DNA of 64,000 bases, from the NCBI GenBank assembly GCA_934654815.1, contig CAKUGU010000002.1:1-64000 (forward strand). Direction: 5' to 3'. The position numbers were made by a program, and so were the translations under genes. Below, piece after piece: positions 29,259-38,577 of this stretch. The notes beneath the pieces were generated by a model. The model searched no databases. It saw nothing but the letters and a program-made list of their open reading frames with translations, and was not told where the DNA came from. Every line of letters begins with the position of its first letter. Position 1 is the first letter of the stretch. The stretch is from an uncultured Ellagibacter sp. Lineage in GTDB: Bacteria > Actinomycetota > Coriobacteriia > Coriobacteriales > Eggerthellaceae.

Positions 29259-29669
29259 ATGACGACTTCATCGAACGACGCGGAGGGCGGCGCTCCCCGC
29301 GCGCGCAACACCGTTCAGCGATCGCTCGTTTTGGAAGCGGTGCGCTCTCTTCATAACCATCCCACGTCGGCCGACGTGTACGAGGCAGTGCGCAAGAAGC
29401 ACCCGAGCATCTCGCGCGCCACGGTCTATCGCAACCTTGGCGTGCTGGCCGAGAAGGGTGAGGTCCTGCATATTCCCGTAACGGGCGGTGCCGACCGCTA
29501 CGATTTCCGCTGCGATTGCCACTTCCACGCGATCTGCGACAGGTGCGGCGCGGTGTACGATGTGGAGATGCTCGACGCCGACCTGCTTTCCCGGATAAAA
29601 GACAGCCATGGCTTCAACGTAACAGGCTACGACCTCATCTTCCACGGCGTATGCCCCGATTGCGCTTAA
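29259..29669 (+). CDS. Fur-family regulator, PerR-like
   Basis: 136 residues. Winged-helix DNA-binding half (RNTVQRSLVLEAV...HPSISRATVYRNLGVLAEKGEV), then the dimer domain with HFHAICDRCG and a C-terminal CPDC, together a four-cysteine zinc site typical of PerR and many Fur proteins. The CDCHFH segment resembles PerR. Upstream (29184-29222) TTAGGAA...TTTCTAA and TCCTAATA surround TATAAT at 29213-29218, which resembles a Per/Fur box over its own promoter; autoregulation is inferred. Whether it senses peroxide or iron is not decidable. Confidence 0.9.
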   Translation: MTTSSNDAEGGAPRARNTVQRSLVLEAVRSLHNHPTSADVYEAVRKKHPSISRATVYRNLGVLAEKGEVLHIPVTGGADRYDFRCDCHFHAICDRCGAVYDVEMLDADLLSRIKDSHGFNVTGYDLIFHGVCPDCA

Positions 29670-29842
29670 GGGAAAACAACTGCCAGGGAAGTGAAAGCGC
29701 GATAACGAAAACCTCGGGGCGAAAATAGTCGCGCAGGAGTGCCATCGAGCAAGGATATGCGATGCGTGAATTCGTCGAATGTCGCCAGCATGTGCCGAAC
29801 ATCGACTAAGAAAGCGCAGATCGATCGCCTATTATATGGGTT

Positions 29843-31747
29843 TCAGTTGTCTCGAAGCGACATTACTTCGTATCGATAGGGTCTTGCCGCGCGCTTTCTC
29901 AGATAATCTCGTAGGCTGGCATCGGTTGCGTAGACATAGCACCCCTTCATGCCTCGCGTCATCAAGGTGCGATAGGTGTTCTTGATTATTTCATCGGCGA
30001 GTTTGTTCGCGCGCGTGGGATCCTCCTCTCCCATCTTCTTCAACCCTCTGATTGACTGATCGGTTTTGGCTCTTTTCGTGTAATCGGTGACCAAGCGACC
30101 ATCCTCATAGCGTAAATCGTCGCCGATTATCACGCCGACGTATTCGAATTCGAGGCCTTGGGTTGTGTGGATGCATCCAGCTTCGTTTATCGAAGTCGGA
30201 CTGATCGCGAATGCTTCGCTGCCCTCCAAGTTCCAGCTCATCTCGAAGTCGCCGATTATTATCTCGTGAGTGTTCGTGTCGGAACGTCCCGCCTTCGGCC
30301 AGTTCCAACAATAGCCCGCCAGTATGCGAGATTTGTTCGTCCCCTCGTTTCGTTCAATGACTTTTTGCCGCATCTCCTGAGGGGTGTCGAACACGACGAA
30401 CTCGTAGTCGATGCTCCCGATGTCGTAATTCGCTGTTTTCCGGATGTCCAAAACGTCATCGAGCCAGGCCAGGTAGCCATCCGATCCGTTACAGCGAAAC
30501 TGCGAGGTTAATTCCTCGTGGTACACTTCGGCACCATTGAAGGCCGCCCAATGCTCTATTTCCGCTACGCTACCGATATCTTTGATCGTCACACGCTGAC
30601 TTTCGTCGATGAAGAACACGCTGAGCCTGGCAGCGTGAATGATTTCGCTGATCTGATTGGTACCTTGGTTGCCGTAGAGTCCTGATTTCTCATTGAGGCG
30701 GTGCGCTTCATCGGCAAGGACGACGCCGATGGCATTGCCGGGTGCATCGACATAAGATCCAGAGCCTTTAAACATGTTGTCGATGCTGCTTTTGGTTCTA
30801 TGGCCTTTGAGTTTTCTTGCGTAAACCACGCGTGGAGCGCTGTTCTTCGAGCAGTACTGCGCGAAGACGCCCTCTTGCGTGAGGCGTGCCAAGAGATTTA
30901 TCGCTATGACGGTCTTCCCGGTGCCGGGTCCGCCCGTTGCGATGAGCGTGCGCTTTCTGCCGTCCTTCTCGCATCTGCGAGACAATTCCATAACCCGTTC
31001 GAAAATCACCTTCTGGTCATCAATCAGGTTGAACTCGGGATTGCTCTCCAACATTCCGACGATGGCATCCTGCAAGCTTTTGGATGGTTTGATTCGGCCG
31101 TTGTCGATTTCGTAGAGGATCTCATTGCCGTCGCCGACTTTGACGACGCGTTTAATATAGTCGCGCAATTTCTTGACGTCGCCCTTCGCGAACGCTGGTG
31201 CGTCGTCGAGATATTCTTTGTAGATGGGGTCGTCAAGCGGATCGTCTTTCGCCCGCAAGTAGTTATGAAGGTAAGCGCATGGCCAGAGGCGTATGCATGC
31301 GTTTTGGGCATACTCGTTGTAGTCGCGTATCATCTCCGCATAGCTCCAGGCTTGATAGGAGGGGTGCACCACTCGGCGGTTAGCGCCTCCTGTGTAAGTC
31401 TCGACGATACCGTCGAGACCCTCGATTTTGTTGAGTTTCTCCCATTGTTTCAGCTCGATGATGACTACATTGGCAAAGTGCTCGTCATCGTAGCCCGAAA
31501 CAAGGAAGTCAACGCGTTTTGCAGTGTTGGGCAGGTTGTATTCGATTGCGATTCCCGAGTCTTGCGGTATCCCGTCATCGTTGAGCACTTTATACATATA
31601 TTCGAGCGAGTTTACCCACGATCGGAATTCGGCGCTCCCAGTGCTGCGATGCATCTTTTCGAGTATGCTGTCGCGAATGCTGTATGCAATCGTATCTTCC
31701 TCGACTTCGTTCATGAAGTCGGATTTGCTTCCGCTGTAGATAATCAT
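29843..31747 (-). CDS. DUF2075/Schlafen-like P-loop protein with N-terminal PD-(D/E)XK nuclease domain
   Basis: 634 residues. The first ~110 have a restriction-nuclease-like core: RVDFLVSG...VVIIELKQW, i.e. D...ELK near residues 77-100. The rest is a superfamily-1-helicase-like NTPase of the DUF2075 type: Walker A GGPGTGKT near residue 272, Walker B VVLADEAHRL, a FFIDESQRV motif, then QFRCNGSDGYLAWL and TTQGLEFEYVGVIIGDDL. Such proteins occur in defence islands and as lone genes. Composition is clearly more AT-rich than its neighbours, with many codons ending in A/T, pointing to acquisition. It stands alone, next to the repeat array at 31.9 kb. The phage-defence idea is inference. Confidence 0.8.
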   Translation of the reverse strand: MIIYSGSKSDFMNEVEEDTIAYSIRDSILEKMHRSTGSAEFRSWVNSLEYMYKVLNDDGIPQDSGIAIEYNLPNTAKRVDFLVSGYDDEHFANVVIIELKQWEKLNKIEGLDGIVETYTGGANRRVVHPSYQAWSYAEMIRDYNEYAQNACIRLWPCAYLHNYLRAKDDPLDDPIYKEYLDDAPAFAKGDVKKLRDYIKRVVKVGDGNEILYEIDNGRIKPSKSLQDAIVGMLESNPEFNLIDDQKVIFERVMELSRRCEKDGRKRTLIATGGPGTGKTVIAINLLARLTQEGVFAQYCSKNSAPRVVYARKLKGHRTKSSIDNMFKGSGSYVDAPGNAIGVVLADEAHRLNEKSGLYGNQGTNQISEIIHAARLSVFFIDESQRVTIKDIGSVAEIEHWAAFNGAEVYHEELTSQFRCNGSDGYLAWLDDVLDIRKTANYDIGSIDYEFVVFDTPQEMRQKVIERNEGTNKSRILAGYCWNWPKAGRSDTNTHEIIIGDFEMSWNLEGSEAFAISPTSINEAGCIHTTQGLEFEYVGVIIGDDLRYEDGRLVTDYTKRAKTDQSIRGLKKMGEEDPTRANKLADEIIKNTYRTLMTRGMKGCYVYATDASLRDYLRKRAARPYRYEVMSLRDN

Positions 31748-31903
31748 ATGGCTTCGTGCACTTCCTCGGGTCTCGTACGTGCTCGCTTCGTTGCTTCCAG
31801 GTTTTAATTATCCTACAGGATGCGATTGTGAAGAATTGGGTGTTTGCTTTCGCGAGTACTATTCGCAAAACTTCGGAAATCTCGCGGGCTCCACAGGCGG
31901 CGC

Positions 31904-32270
31904 CCAATGACGGTTTTGCAAGGAACACCGCATTTTCCGACCCCGAAATGGCAGGCAGCGACGGCTTTGTAAAACGAGAAGGTCCCTAATATCATTTTTT
32001 CCGAGCGAAATGACGGTCTGTGACGGTTTTGCGAACTTCCGTGGCGGCGCGGGGCGGGTTTGCAAAAAGGACATGGCGGCCTGCGACGGGTTTGCAAGCG
32101 CGCGGCGCGAGGATCACTCGCAAACCCGTCGCAGGCCGCCATGAAGGGGCGCGTTTTCCGCGAACGGCAGCCTTCCGATTTGCAAACCCGTCCTACGCTG
32201 CCATTTCGGACGTTCTTTTGAGCGCTCGGCTCTCTTCTGGCTTGCAAAACGGTCGTTGCCTGTCGTGGGG
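31904..32270. repeat. Array of eight ~28-base repeats, five forward and three inverted
   Basis: The unit is roughly AAATGGCAGNCTGCGACGG followed by GTTTGCAAA. Forward copies lie near 31908, 31946, 32007, 32052 (partial) and 32072; inverted copies near 32118, 32178 and 32241. The central pair forms a perfect 24-base inverted repeat (32072-32095 with 32120-32143) around a 24-base GC-rich loop. Spacers differ in length and sequence. No convincing gene overlaps it. It lies in the ~900-base gap between the divergent DUF2075 gene and rpsA. Confidence 0.8.
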
Positions 32271-32463
32271 AGGGCCAGCTTCCGAAAGCAGCGCTCATGA
32301 CTTGCTCAGCTTGGAAAGTCGTGTCAATCGGTCAGGCATCGAAGGGCACCGCGATATGCCCGGATGCACCAAGGACATCCCTGACGTGCGATTCGCCGAA
32401 GCGGCCCCTCTTTCGCGCTTGTCGGGTTCTTTTGTGCGTTTGCCTTGCGCGCAAAACGATGGG
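32144..32463. other. Distal half of repeat array and gene-free leader region
   Basis: Inverted units of the array end at about 32270. From there to the rpsA promoter I see only short reading frames without family features or ribosome binding sites; the stretch is treated as non-coding. Confidence 0.6.
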
Positions 32464-32491
32464 TTCCACGAAGAGCACTGCATGGTATACT
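32464..32491 (+). promoter_or_regulatory. Probable promoter of rpsA
   Basis: Extended -10 TGGTATACT (TATACT at 32486-32491) with a weak -35 TTCCAC at 32464-32469, 16 bases apart. It would give a leader of about 170 bases ahead of the S1 start, a length often used for autoregulation. Confidence 0.5.
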
Positions 32492-32669
32492 AACCAAGCT
32501 TATGGGAAAACCTGTAGGCAGTAAGTAATGTTGGCCCCCGAGACATGTTTTGTTGCGCACCGGGTTGCTGCAAGGCGGTTCGGTTCTACCTACGTACGAA
32601 CATGGTTACACGTAGCAATCAATCATGGCGAAGGGTCCCCGGAATTTGAAGGTTCGAAAGGGGTCCGTT

Positions 32670-33875
32670 TTGACCGAAATCAAGAACACTTCTGTCATCG
32701 ATTTCACCGACGTTTCCGACGAGGAAATGAACAAGATGATCGATGGCACGCTGACCGACTTCGACGAGGGCGATCTCGTTGACGGCACGGTGGTGAAGAT
32801 CGAGCACGACGAGGTGCTCGTCGACATCGGATTCAAGAGCGAGGGCGTCATTCCCGTTCGCGAGCTGTCCATCCGCAAGGATGCCGACCCGTCCGACATC
32901 GTCAGCCTCGGCGACAAGATCGAAGCTCTCGTTCTCCAGAAGGAAGACAAGGACGGCCGTCTGATCCTCTCCAAGAAGCGTGCCGAGTACGAGCGCGCCT
33001 GGATCAGCGTTGAGGAGAAGTTCAAGGCCGGCGAAACGGTCACCGGCGAGGTCATCGAAGTCGTCAAGGGCGGCCTCATCCTCGACATCGGCCTGCGCGG
33101 CTTCCTGCCTGCTTCCCTCGTGGACCTTCGCCGCGTGAAGGACCTCGACATGTACCTGGGCACCGAAATCGAAGCCCGCGTCATCGAAATGGACCGCAAC
33201 CGCAACAACGTCGTGCTTTCCCGCCGCGTGCTGCTTGAGGAAGGCCGCAAGAACGAGCGTGCCGAAATCCTCTCCAAGCTCTCCAAGGGCATGCGCCTCA
33301 AGGGCACCGTTTCCTCCATCGTCGACTTCGGCGCATTCGTCGATCTCGGTGGCATCGACGGTCTGGTTCACATCTCCGAGCTCTCTTGGAACCATGTCAA
33401 CCATCCGTCCGAGGTCGTCAAGGTTGGCGACGAGGTCGAGGTCGAGGTTCTCGACGTCGATCTGCAGCGCGAGCGCATCTCCCTCGGCCTCAAGCAGACC
33501 ACGGAAGATCCGTGGGTCAAGCTCGTCGAGGAGTACCCGGTCGGCTCCATCGTCGACGGCAAGGTCACCAAGATCGTCCCGTTCGGCGCGTTCATCGAGC
33601 TCGGCAACGGCATCGAGGGCCTCGTGCACATCTCCGAGATGGCTATGCGCCACATCGACACCCCGGCTCAGGTCGTCAAGCCTGGCCAGGAGGTCAAGGT
33701 GAAGGTCATGGAGATCAGCCCCGAGCGTCGTCGTATCTCCCTGTCCATGAAGGCCGCCGCTGAGGAACTCGGCTACGAGATCGAAGTGGACGAGTCTATC
33801 CAGGCCGAGGAAAAGCCGGCCAAGAAGCGCGAGAAGAAGGCTGACAAGCAGTCCGAGGAAAAGGCTGCCGAATAG
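32670..33875 (+). CDS. rpsA: 30S ribosomal protein S1
   Basis: Binds mRNA on the small subunit. About 401 residues with four S1 OB-fold repeats (roughly residues 35-100, 118-182, 205-272 and 290-357), the four-domain form of Gram-positives rather than the six-domain form. Repeats 3 and 4 hold VDFGAFVDLGGIDGLVHISELS and VPFGAFIELGNGIEGLVHISEM. A Lys/Glu-rich tail ends it. TTG 32670 is preferred because GAAAGGGG lies just upstream; ATG 32625, 15 codons earlier, has no visible ribosome binding site. A terminator follows. Confidence 0.94.
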   Translation: MTEIKNTSVIDFTDVSDEEMNKMIDGTLTDFDEGDLVDGTVVKIEHDEVLVDIGFKSEGVIPVRELSIRKDADPSDIVSLGDKIEALVLQKEDKDGRLILSKKRAEYERAWISVEEKFKAGETVTGEVIEVVKGGLILDIGLRGFLPASLVDLRRVKDLDMYLGTEIEARVIEMDRNRNNVVLSRRVLLEEGRKNERAEILSKLSKGMRLKGTVSSIVDFGAFVDLGGIDGLVHISELSWNHVNHPSEVVKVGDEVEVEVLDVDLQRERISLGLKQTTEDPWVKLVEEYPVGSIVDGKVTKIVPFGAFIELGNGIEGLVHISEMAMRHIDTPAQVVKPGQEVKVKVMEISPERRRISLSMKAAAEELGYEIEVDESIQAEEKPAKKREKKADKQSEEKAAE

Positions 33876-33903
33876 CCCGAGCGCTTTCATAGCTTTCCCA
33901 TGA

Positions 33904-33931
33904 GAACCCGCCGTTTGGCGGGTTCTTTTTT
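33904..33931 (+). terminator. Intrinsic terminator after rpsA
   Basis: Perfect nine-base stem GAACCCGCC/GGCGGGTTC with GTTT loop and a TTTTTT tail. Confidence 0.92.
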
Positions 33932-33998
33932 ATGCGCGACGGCTACACTGGAATCATCGATTGCAACCGATTCACTTCGTGAGGGAAGGAGCCGCGCG

Positions 33999-34661
33999 AT
34001 GGCCGAACCGATTGAGTGGGGCGCGCTTTCCCAGGCGTATGCCTTCTTGGGGAACTCGCTGCTCTCGCCGATGATTCAAACGTCCGACGCGGGCATCGAC
34101 CCAGCGTTTTGGGAGGCGTTTCCCGACTTCGGCGATGAGCGCGTCGCGCTGGCGTGCGAGGATGCGGCAGCATGCGCCCGTGCGTTGTCCGACCGCGGCG
34201 AACGAGAGGGCCGCGACCCGGTGGAGCTGGCGTCGACCGAGTTCACGCGGCTGTTCATCGGCCCGCCGAGTCCCGCTGCGGCCCCGTGGGAATCGTTTTA
34301 TCGCTCCGAAAGCGAGAACCCGGTGGGGTTCGGGGCGGCGACCTTCGAGATGCGCGACCTCTTGCGCGCGGCTGGGCTCGAAGTGAATAACGAGAACAAC
34401 CAATACGAGGATCACATCGGCCTTGAGCTGCTCTTCCTGTCGGAGCTGTGCCGCCGCCGTGCGGAAAGCGCGGAGGGAAAGGCGCATGACGACCTTTGCG
34501 GCGACTCGGCGATTCTCGCGTTTGTGCGCGACCATCCGCTCGGGTGGATCGGCACGTTGCGCGAATCTGCGAGCGAAATGGTGTCCGGGGGCTACATTGC
34601 GAGTGTTCTCGGCATTGCCGAGGCGCTGCTCGCTTATCTGGCTGAAAGGCTCGAGTCGTAG
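33999..34661 (+). CDS. TorD/DmsD-like molybdoenzyme chaperone
   Basis: 220 residues, mostly helical. The segment ELASTEFTRLFIGPPSPAAAPWESFYRSESENPVGFG matches the conserved core of the TorD/NarJ family (E.TRLF.GP...P.ESVY), which guards the twin-arginine leader and cofactor site of DMSO-reductase-type enzymes. Start ATG 33999 with GAGGGAAGGAG upstream. No molybdoenzyme subunit gene is in the window, so its client must lie elsewhere. Lone chaperone genes fit lineages rich in such oxidoreductases. Confidence 0.85.
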   Translation: MAEPIEWGALSQAYAFLGNSLLSPMIQTSDAGIDPAFWEAFPDFGDERVALACEDAAACARALSDRGEREGRDPVELASTEFTRLFIGPPSPAAAPWESFYRSESENPVGFGAATFEMRDLLRAAGLEVNNENNQYEDHIGLELLFLSELCRRRAESAEGKAHDDLCGDSAILAFVRDHPLGWIGTLRESASEMVSGGYIASVLGIAEALLAYLAERLES

Positions 34662-34833
34662 CGGGTTACAGGCGCGAAGCGTGATGCGGCTTATGAACTT
34701 GGCGTTCGGCTGCGTGCAAGACACCGCTTCAGCGGCATTAAAAAGACGCTGAGTTCTAATATTTAACCGCTCACCGATTCATATATGTGTATTATGGTAG
34801 TTGATGAGTAGCAATCGTCCGAGGAGGCTAGAC

Positions 34834-35436
34834 ATGAAGAAGCTGTTTATCATCGGCGGCATGGGGGCCGGCAAGTCGACGGCACGCAAGGCGCTGGTCG
34901 ACCAGGGGCTTCCCTATATCGATCTGGATCTTGTCGGGCATCAGGTGCTCTCTTGGGACACGGTTCGAGAAGAGCTGGAAGAAACGTTCGGTTCCGATAT
35001 ATTCGACGACGAGGGCGCCGTCGACCGCAGGAAGCTCGCGGCGAAGGCGTTCGCTTCTCCCGCCGATACGCGCAAGCTCAACCGCATCACGCTGCCGCGT
35101 ATCGAAGAGCTGTTCTCCGACCGCGTTGACGAGCTCGAGCGCATGGGGCACAAGGCCGTGGTAGTCGAACAGTCCGTGTTCAAGAACCGCCAGGGGTCGC
35201 TCGCATATTGCGCGGATGTCGTTATCGCCATCATCGCTCCGCTCGACATGCGCATCGAACGTGCCGTGGCGTCCGGGTTCTCCGAGGAAGACGTGCGTAA
35301 CCGTATCGCCCGCCAGATCAGCGATGCCGATCGCATCGAGGCTGCCGACGTGGTCTTCAACAACAACGGCACGCCCGACGAGCTGCAGAACCAGATCGTC
35401 GCCTGGTGGCAGGAATACGAGAAGTCGATTCATTAA
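34834..35436 (+). CDS. coaE: Dephospho-CoA kinase
   Basis: Last step of coenzyme A synthesis. 200 residues: P-loop GGMGAGKST at residues 8-16, then LPYIDLDLVGHQVL (family usually has DAD), and the lid/CoA-binding region DVRNRIARQIS. GAGGAGG ribosome binding site. The VDLD-type DxD variant is mildly unusual. The gap before uvrB holds a terminator-like hairpin. Confidence 0.9.
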   Translation: MKKLFIIGGMGAGKSTARKALVDQGLPYIDLDLVGHQVLSWDTVREELEETFGSDIFDDEGAVDRRKLAAKAFASPADTRKLNRITLPRIEELFSDRVDELERMGHKAVVVEQSVFKNRQGSLAYCADVVIAIIAPLDMRIERAVASGFSEEDVRNRIARQISDADRIEAADVVFNNNGTPDELQNQIVAWWQEYEKSIH

Positions 35437-35470
35437 CGAACACTTGTTCCTATTTTCATTCTGTGCTATG

Positions 35471-35502
35471 CTGGCCTTCTCAATGGGAAGGCCAGTTTTA
35501 TT
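35471..35502 (+). terminator. Intrinsic terminator after coaE
   Basis: Stem CTGGCCTTC/GAAGGCCAG with a short loop, followed by TTTTATTT. Lies 34 bases after the coaE stop and 70 before uvrB. Confidence 0.8.
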
Positions 35503-35572
35503 TCCGGGTCGCGGCGAAGCCGGGCGCAGGAGCCTCTGTTCGGCATTACCTGGGGGAAAGGACAGGTCGTAG

Positions 35573-37723
35573 GTGTCTACGCATCTTAGCAACATCGAAG
35601 GCATGGAAATCGCGGGCAAGCTGCCCGAAGTGCGTCTTGCGAACACGCCGTTCAGGGTGGTTTCGCCTTACGAGCCTGCAGGCGACCAGCCGAAAGCGAT
35701 CGAGGAATTGGCGCGCGGCGTCGAGGAGGGCATGCGCTACCAAACGCTTTTGGGTGTCACGGGTTCGGGCAAAACCTTCACCATGGCGAAGACTATCGAG
35801 GCGGTGCAGAAGCCGACGCTCGTGCTTGCTCCCAACAAAACGCTTGCCGCCCAGCTGGCGAGCGAGCTGAAGGAATTCTTCCCGGACAACTCGGTCGTGT
35901 ACTTCGTCAGCTACTACGATTACTACCAGCCGGAAGCCTATGTGCCTTCTTCCGACACGTTCATCGAGAAGGACGCGTCCATCAACGAGGAAGTGGAGAA
36001 GCTGCGCCATGCAGCAACCTCGGCGCTTCTGTCGCGGCGCGATTGCATCGTCGTTGCGTCGGTCAGCTGCATCTACGGCATCGGCAGCCCGATGGACTAC
36101 GCCGGCATGGCCGTCTTCCTGGACAAAGAAAAGCCCGCCGAGCGCGACGACGTCATTCATGAACTCATTGACATCCAGTATGATCGCAACGATTACGAGC
36201 TGAAACGCGGCACCTTCCGCGTTCGCGGCGACTCGCTCGACGTGTTCCCGCCCTATGCCGACAACCCCATCCACGTGGAATTCTGGGGCGACGAGGTGGA
36301 AACCATCGCGGAAACCGACCACGTCACCGGCGAGATCCTCAACGAGTACGAGGCGCTGCCCATCTGGCCGGCGTCGCATTACGTCACCGCGCGCCCGAAG
36401 ATGGACCGAGCGATCAAGACCATCCAGGAAGAGCTGCGCGAGCGCTTGCAGCAGTTCAAGGAGGAAGGCAAGCTCCTCGAGGCGCAACGCCTGGAAATGC
36501 GCACCAATTACGACCTTGAGATGCTGGAAACCATGGGCTTCTGCAGCGGCATCGAGAACTACTCGCGGCATCTCGACGGGCGCGAACCGGGCGAACCGCC
36601 GTATACGCTCATCGATTATTTCCCGAAGGACTTCCTCTGCATCATCGACGAGAGCCATGTCACCGTGCCGCAGATTCGCGGCATGCACGAAGGCGACCGC
36701 TCGCGCAAGATCACGCTGGCCGAGCACGGGTTTCGCCTTCCGAGCTGCCTCGACAACCGCCCGCTGCGCTTCGACGAGTTCGAGGAGCGGGTGCCGCAGT
36801 TCATCTACGTGTCGGCGACGCCGGGTGACTACGAGGAAAAGGTAAGCCAGCAGGTGGTCGAGCAGATCATTCGACCGACCGGCCTGCTCGACCCTGAAAT
36901 CATCGTGCGTTCGAGCGCCAGCCAGATCGACGACATCATCGACGAGGCGAAAGAACGTGCCGCGCGCGACGAGCGCACGCTCATCACGACGCTCACGAAG
37001 AAGATGGCGGAAGACCTGACCGATCACCTGCTTGACCGCGGCGTGAAGGCGCGCTACATGCATTCCGACATCGCCACGCTCGAACGCGTCGAGATCCTAA
37101 GCGATTTGCGTCGCGGCGAGTTCGACACGCTCGTCGGCATCAACCTTCTGCGCGAGGGCCTCGACTTGCCCGAGGTGTCGCTTGTCGCCATCCTGGATGC
37201 CGACAAGGAAGGTTTCCTGCGCAACTACCGTTCGCTCATCCAGACCATCGGCCGTGCGGCCCGAAATGCGTCGGGCCAGGTCATCATGTATGCTGATAAA
37301 ACAACCGACTCCATGGACAAGGCCATCACTGAAACGCGGCGTCGTCGCAGCATCCAGATGGCCTACAACAAGGAACACGGCATCACGCCGCAGACCATCC
37401 GCAAGAAGATCAACGACATAATGGGGTCGGTCGCCGAGATACAGGGCGCCTCCTCCGAGCAGGTGAACAAGGAGCTCGCCGCGCTCTCGCGCGAGGAGGT
37501 GCTGCGCGTCATCTCCAGCATGGAGGACGATATGGCGGCCGCATCGCGCGAGATGGACTTCGAGAGGGCAGCAAGCCTGCGCGATCAGGTAGTGAAGCTG
37601 AAAGCCCAGGTGGAAGGATCAAGCGAAGATGACGTGCTGAAGGAGCTGAAGAAGACGGCGCGCAAGGGCAGCGCGTTCGGCAACAGGAAGAACTCTGCCT
37701 ACGGGTCGAGCCGCAGAAGTTAG
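35573..37723 (+). CDS. uvrB: Excinuclease ABC subunit B
   Basis: Damage-verifying DNA helicase of nucleotide excision repair, 716 residues. Walker [13 protein letters not shown], the beta-hairpin region [34 protein letters not shown], motif [32 protein letters not shown] and QTIGRAARN, and a C-terminal UVR motif (about residues 645-680) that binds UvrC. GTG start at 35573; an in-frame ATG ten codons later is an alternative. uvrA and uvrC are not adjacent in this window. Confidence 0.95.
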   Translation: MSTHLSNIEGMEIAGKLPEVRLANTPFRVVSPYEPAGDQPKAIEELARGVEEGMRYQTLLGVTGSGKTFTMAKTIEAVQKPTLVLAPNKTLAAQLASELKEFFPDNSVVYFVSYYDYYQPEAYVPSSDTFIEKDASINEEVEKLRHAATSALLSRRDCIVVASVSCIYGIGSPMDYAGMAVFLDKEKPAERDDVIHELIDIQYDRNDYELKRGTFRVRGDSLDVFPPYADNPIHVEFWGDEVETIAETDHVTGEILNEYEALPIWPASHYVTARPKMDRAIKTIQEELRERLQQFKEEGKLLEAQRLEMRTNYDLEMLETMGFCSGIENYSRHLDGREPGEPPYTLIDYFPKDFLCIIDESHVTVPQIRGMHEGDRSRKITLAEHGFRLPSCLDNRPLRFDEFEERVPQFIYVSATPGDYEEKVSQQVVEQIIRPTGLLDPEIIVRSSASQIDDIIDEAKERAARDERTLITTLTKKMAEDLTDHLLDRGVKARYMHSDIATLERVEILSDLRRGEFDTLVGINLLREGLDLPEVSLVAILDADKEGFLRNYRSLIQTIGRAARNASGQVIMYADKTTDSMDKAITETRRRRSIQMAYNKEHGITPQTIRKKINDIMGSVAEIQGASSEQVNKELAALSREEVLRVISSMEDDMAAASREMDFERAASLRDQVVKLKAQVEGSSEDDVLKELKKTARKGSAFGNRKNSAYGSSRRS

Positions 37724-37875
37724 GCCTTGCAGGGGGCGCTTCGTCGACGTGTTGGCCGCGAGCGCGCCGTCTTCGGCAGGGACTCGGCTTGCGGCGTGAG
37801 TGCCCTGCGGGTTGCACATGCCGTGCGCGCCTGCCGCTTTGCGAATCGGCTGCCCGCGTCGCGAAGCTCAGGCGC

Positions 37876-38577
37876 TCACAGTTCGCGGTGCCGGTAGAGC
37901 TTGCAGGACAAGGCGCAGCTCGCAGCGTAAATCGCCACGGCGACGACCGCTGCTGCGAAGAGCAGAAGCGTAAAGCCCGCAGTTGTTGAAGAGGCTTCGT
38001 CGATGGTCGCCTCGACGACGGCCATCGCCTCGCTGCCGCCGAAAACGCCGATGGCGAGGCACACGAGAAGCACGGCGATAAGCGGGATGAAGCGCACCGC
38101 CTTCGTCATGCCGCATTTCGCGATGGCGGGAATCGCGATTGCGAGCATGATAAGGCTTGCAATCGCGCCCGCGCAGGGAGCGGCGATAGCCGGCATTGCC
38201 TCGGTGCTCTGCGCTATCTGGCTGGCGTTGGGAAGGCTGGGAGCGATTGATGCGATCGCTATCGTAAGGAGGCAGATAACCGCCCCGAACAGGATGCCCG
38301 CAACGGCGAGCAGCGCGCATGTTGCGTACCGACCCGTGATCACGTTTTCCCGCGACAGGGGAAGCGCGAGGCGAAACTGCTCCCAGTCGTTCTTCTCGTC
38401 AAGCGCGAAAAGGGAAAACCCGATGACGAACGGAACGAGTGCGGCGAATGCGGCAGGCATGGTGTAGACGTTCCCGATGAAAAAGGACACGACGATGCCG
38501 ATTGGAATGCTCACGACGGCTTCCTGAGCGAGATACGTTCGTGCCACGATGAAATCAAGGGCGATCATGGGTTTCAT
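37876..38577 (-). CDS. ABC-2 type membrane subunit
   Basis: 233-residue membrane protein with six hydrophobic spans. It starts MKPMIALDFIVARTYLAQEA and carries DEKNDWEQFRLALPLSRENVITGRY, the cytoplasmic-loop pattern of ABC_2_membrane-type permeases that pair with YtrB-like ATPases. Its start overlaps the ATPase stop (ATGA), so the two are translated together. Substrate unknown; YtrA-linked systems often respond to cell-wall antibiotics. Confidence 0.85.
   Translation of the reverse strand: MKPMIALDFIVARTYLAQEAVVSIPIGIVVSFFIGNVYTMPAAFAALVPFVIGFSLFALDEKNDWEQFRLALPLSRENVITGRYATCALLAVAGILFGAVICLLTIAIASIAPSLPNASQIAQSTEAMPAIAAPCAGAIASLIMLAIAIPAIAKCGMTKAVRFIPLIAVLLVCLAIGVFGGSEAMAVVEATIDEASSTTAGFTLLLFAAAVVAVAIYAASCALSCKLYRHREL

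Noticed and set aside
31904..32270. CRISPR array
   Set aside because: Repeats are imperfect, occur in both orientations and have unequal spacers; no cas genes nearby.
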